Positions 63,705 through 64,000 of a DNA stretch of 64,000 bases are shown one piece after another. Origin of the DNA: CAWDMN01 sp963803155 (GTDB lineage: Bacteria > Acidobacteriota > Terriglobia > Versatilivoradales > Versatilivoraceae); the NCBI GenBank assembly GCA_963803155.1, contig CAWDMN010000070.1, forward strand, positions 43,375 to 107,374, in the 5' to 3' direction. The notes under the pieces were generated by a model that saw nothing but the letters and a program-made list of their open reading frames with translations, searched no databases and was not told where the DNA came from. Made by a program: the position numbers and the translations under genes. Within the stretch, counting starts at the first letter, position 1; the number at the start of each line of letters is the position of its first letter.

Positions 63705-64000
63705 TTACAACTGAATGTTATTTAGAACCCATTGTGCCGACTTACGCGGGCCATCAGCACGAATAGTCCCGTCCCTTCTCGACATTCCCTGCAGGAGATT
63801 GGCGACCTGGTTCTGTTTCTGGGCAGCGGTAAGAGCGTCCGACAGCTTGTCCACCAACAGCCCGTTGATATCCTTCCGGCTGGCTGAGCCGTACTCCTCC
63901 AGGTACGCGATGACCATCTTCTTATAGTGGGCTTTGTTGAAAGCTCGGTTCTTGATGTAGGCCGCCCCGTTTCCTGTGACTGCCGCAACATGGGCAGCCA
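63705..64000 (-). CDS. C-terminal end of an ATP-binding (AlbA_2-type) transcriptional regulator, partial
   Basis: The frame enters from the right edge and ends with TAA at 63705. The about 97 residues contain NRAFNKAHYKKMVIAYLEEYG and DINGLLVDKLSDALTAAQKQN, then VANLLQGMSRRDGTIRADGP and a closing AQWVLNN. This matches the winged-helix tail of large AlbA_2/divergent AAA_4 ATP-binding proteins, which often sit on mobile or defence islands. The N-terminal DNA-binding and ATPase parts lie beyond the window, so the function cannot be read further. Confidence 0.65.
   Translation of the reverse strand, partial: AAHVAAVTGNGAAYIKNRAFNKAHYKKMVIAYLEEYGSASRKDINGLLVDKLSDALTAAQKQNQVANLLQGMSRRDGTIRADGPRKSAQWVLNNIQL

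Noticed and set aside
1..64000. CRISPR array
   Set aside because: No series of regularly spaced direct repeats was seen; the repeats found are dispersed pairs.

Overview
The window looks like three blocks with different base composition and different likely sources. Block A (1-9,941) is GC-rich and reads like a proteobacterial, probably betaproteobacterial, cyanophycin locus. It holds an ABC exporter-like protein, a DUF1854 protein, and three consecutive cyanophycin-synthetase-like genes, all on the plus strand. Block B (about 9,950-62,610) is near 50% GC and reads like an Acidobacteriota chromosome. It carries GWxTD, CRTAC1/UnbV and carboxypeptidase-regulatory-like secreted proteins, hisS-aspS-mutL, a PDZ-membrane histidine kinase with an NtrC partner, pta, rpsU and glgC-eno, with many small repeat-filled intergenic gaps. 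Block C (about 62,615-64,000) is GC-rich again. It holds a gene broken over several frames and the tail of an ATP-binding regulator. Composition changes abruptly right after the third synthetase stop codon and again inside the last helix of an ECF sigma factor, so assembly joins or recent insertions must be considered.

Layout of B: a decayed RhuM gene (two in-frame stops), a 52-residue protein, two small heat-shock genes whose upstream region is split by a complete IS256-type element with an 8-bp target duplication, a tRNA-Lys/tRNA-Glu pair behind a near-consensus promoter, an ASPIC/FG-GAP protein, a membrane-anchored five-heme cytochrome with TPRs, a doubly frameshifted M48 protease, a zinc-ribbon protein, a nitrilase-fold amidase, hisS-aspS-mutL, a BadF-type kinase, a GAF-rich hybrid kinase, a JAMM-DinG fusion helicase, pyrF, an efflux adaptor with its ATPase, GWxTD and outer-membrane proteins, a two-component pair, pta, a zinc-ribbon protein, rpsU, glgC-eno, a GT9 glycosyltransferase, a lytic transglycosylase, a secreted multi-domain protein, a methyltransferase and an ECF sigma factor.

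The most interesting system is the cyanophycin cluster. Only the middle synthetase keeps the full ATP-grasp plus Mur-ligase architecture. Its two neighbours lack the Mur C-terminal lobe, and the downstream one has also lost the Mur P-loop. Together with the exporter-like protein (PH-like head plus zinc ribbon) this suggests a multi-subunit or regulated polymer machine. Other notable items are two unrelated inverted dispersed repeat families (one MITE-like with terminal inverted repeats), a structured intergenic element, and several single-base frameshifts that could be real or sequencing errors.
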